Shown: positions 21,045 through 64,000 of the stretch, one piece after another
Position numbering within the stretch: the stretch's first letter is position 1
How the letters are laid out: each line of letters starts with the position of its first letter
Assembly (NCBI RefSeq): GCF_037975245.1
Contig: NC_092565.1
Coordinates: 12,640,499-12,704,498, forward strand
DNA length: 64,000 bases
Source of the DNA: Apostichopus japonicus
Lineage: Eukaryota; Echinodermata; Holothuroidea; Aspidochirotida; Stichopodidae
Reading direction: 5' to 3'
Translations under genes and position numbers: made by a program
The notes under the pieces: generated by a model
The model's database searches: none
What the model saw: the letters and a program-made list of their open reading frames with translations, nothing else
What the model was told of the DNA's origin: nothing

Positions 21045-21620
21045 GCGTGGATGTTTGAGTTTTGTGTAAAGAAGGCATTCAGAGTATCTGGTAGTATTTT
21101 ACGAAATCCCATTAGTGCCAAACAAAAAGTATTTTTAATTCGTAATAACGAATTAATATTTCGTAATTACGAATTAAAAATTTTCGAGGCATTATTAAAT
21201 AGTATTTGTTTGTACAATTGCGAACTGTGGGGCACAACGAAGGATCTTGATCGCAAAATTGACACTTTTCAAAGGAGGCTACTTCGTAATATTCTCAACA
21301 TTAGATGGACCAATAACAATTGGTTATCAAACGATGAGCTCTACAATGAAACCAACCAAACACCTTGGTCATCAATAGTCGCACATAGAAGAATGAGATT
21401 TTTCGGTCATGTATAGCAAGACTCCAGGAGGACGCATTGAGACATACTGCTAAACCAGTAGGAAGGCCCGAAGACCTAGCTTGGAAAAATAAAGTCGCAA
21501 TTTAAGCACGTTAACATTAACAATTTCGAGGAAGCAATAAACCTTGCGCAAGATCGAGATACGTGGCGGAGGTCAATCACTGAGCAAGACGAGACTCAAC
21601 TTACTACTATCAGCCAATTA
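21045..21620 (+). pseudogene. C-terminal fragment of a non-LTR retrotransposon polyprotein
   Basis: The open frame 21051-21416 reads like the region after the reverse transcriptase of many LINEs: NCELWGTTKDLDRKI, FQRRLLRNILNIRW, a SNDELY block, then VAHRRMRFFGHV. After a stop at 21416 the next conserved pieces follow in shifted frames: GRPKT near 21460, and EAINLAQDRDTWRRSI near 21525-21580. The catalytic part of the polymerase is absent. The fragment is degenerate and ends less than 200 bp before the CFAP46 start codon. It differs from the CR1/L2-like copy at 9817; RTE-like ancestry is possible but untested. Confidence 0.75.
21132..21180. repeat. Near-perfect AT-rich palindrome
   Basis: TTTTTAATTCGTAATAACG and its mirror CGTAATTACGAATTAAAAA flank AATTAATATTT. 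The 49-bp stretch is almost its own reverse complement. It lies inside the LINE fragment and probably arose by local duplication. Confidence 0.7.
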
Positions 21621-21670
21621 AGGTGACACTTAACCGAACGACTGGTCTACCAAGTGTCCAAGTCTATCAA

Positions 21671-21680
21671 TGGTTGCTAG
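21671..21680 (-). promoter_or_regulatory. Possible RFX (X-box) half-site upstream of CFAP46
   Basis: TGGTTGCTAG, read on the minus strand as CTAGCAACCA, contains the AGCAAC half of the X-box bound by RFX factors. It lies about 100 bp before the CFAP46 ATG, the usual place for this motif in ciliary genes. The second half-site is poor, so this is only suggestive. Confidence 0.3.
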
Positions 21681-21779
21681 GTTGTCTGCGAAGCCAATTT
21701 TCTTCTTCGTACAATTACTTTAATTCCGAAGATATCTATGATTCTTTTGTCTTTACACTGATCGCTATTATTGTTAAAC

Positions 21780-63721
<41,942 letters not shown>

Positions 63722-64000
63722 GTAGGCTGTACTCCTCTCTTACGTTCCATGGTTATAATGTTTTTCAGCCCAAATCTTCAAACTTGATTTCCCAGGATTG
63801 AGAGATATTTCTGCCTGTGAGAGTTGATAGTGATTGTTTAAAGTGAAAATCAGATGAGAATCAGATAAACAAGAAAGATATTTTTCTTGTCCAAATTTTT
63901 CATATGGATCCACATTGTCAACTCTTGTGGTCAGTTTACTTAGTATGAGAGAAGAGTGTCATTATGCTAAATTTACCTTATTTGTGCACACTATAAAATG

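Noticed and set aside
20869-21078. Minus-strand 69-codon frame with an LWN motif
   Set aside because: The WNPYTFHF part faintly recalls LINE C-termini, but the match is too short and switches frame. It was not called separately.

Overview
The window looks like animal nuclear DNA. It is AT-rich, two genes are split by GT-AG introns, and it carries non-LTR retrotransposons, tRNA-derived SINEs, hAT transposons and MITEs. The two genes belong to animal families: prominin and the ciliary protein CFAP46. Repeat style (GCGCTATATAA plus TTATTATT retroposon tails, CAGGGGCGTAGCCAGG-type hAT ends) and intron sizes suggest a marine invertebrate deuterostome, perhaps an echinoderm such as a sea cucumber. 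The species assignment is inference.

Layout. Positions 1-17216, minus strand: the 5' part of a prominin (CD133-like) gene. Three coding exons (17086-16840, 6206-6145, 5306-5098) join in phase and encode the signal peptide, first extracellular segment, first membrane span and Cys-rich cytoplasmic loop. The rest of the gene should lie left of the window. Its introns hold a BED-finger hAT remnant (495-2141), a tRNA-derived SINE (6319), a TTAA-flanked MITE (7520-7882), a 494-bp hAT MITE with a perfect 8-bp target duplication (8097-8590), and a CR1/L2-like LINE with an 829-codon open frame (9817-12560).

Positions 17217-21779: the interval between two divergently transcribed genes. It contains a 105-bp tandem repeat with long hairpin arms, a nested hAT island (18878-20856) and the C-terminal end of a second non-LTR element.

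Positions 21780-63721, plus strand: 49 consecutive coding exons of a CFAP46 (TTC40) orthologue. All splice phases agree, giving 2234 codons before the window ends. CFAP46 is a scaffold of the C1d projection of the axonemal central pair. Its introns carry two more copies of the TTAA MITE, a two-copy tRNA-SINE family, two SINEs with a shared central core, several minisatellites, a decayed copy of exon 16, and a 1.05-kb array of about 42-bp units that begins inside exon 25 and contains that exon's splice donor.

The most notable observations are the donor-derived minisatellite in CFAP46 intron 25, the hairpin repeat between the divergent genes, the fossil duplicate exon, and the shared 3' tails of LINEs and a SINE. 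No prokaryote-style system such as CRISPR or an operon is present. All intron-exon calls come from reading splice sites and phase by eye and from recall of the protein families; no alignment was run.
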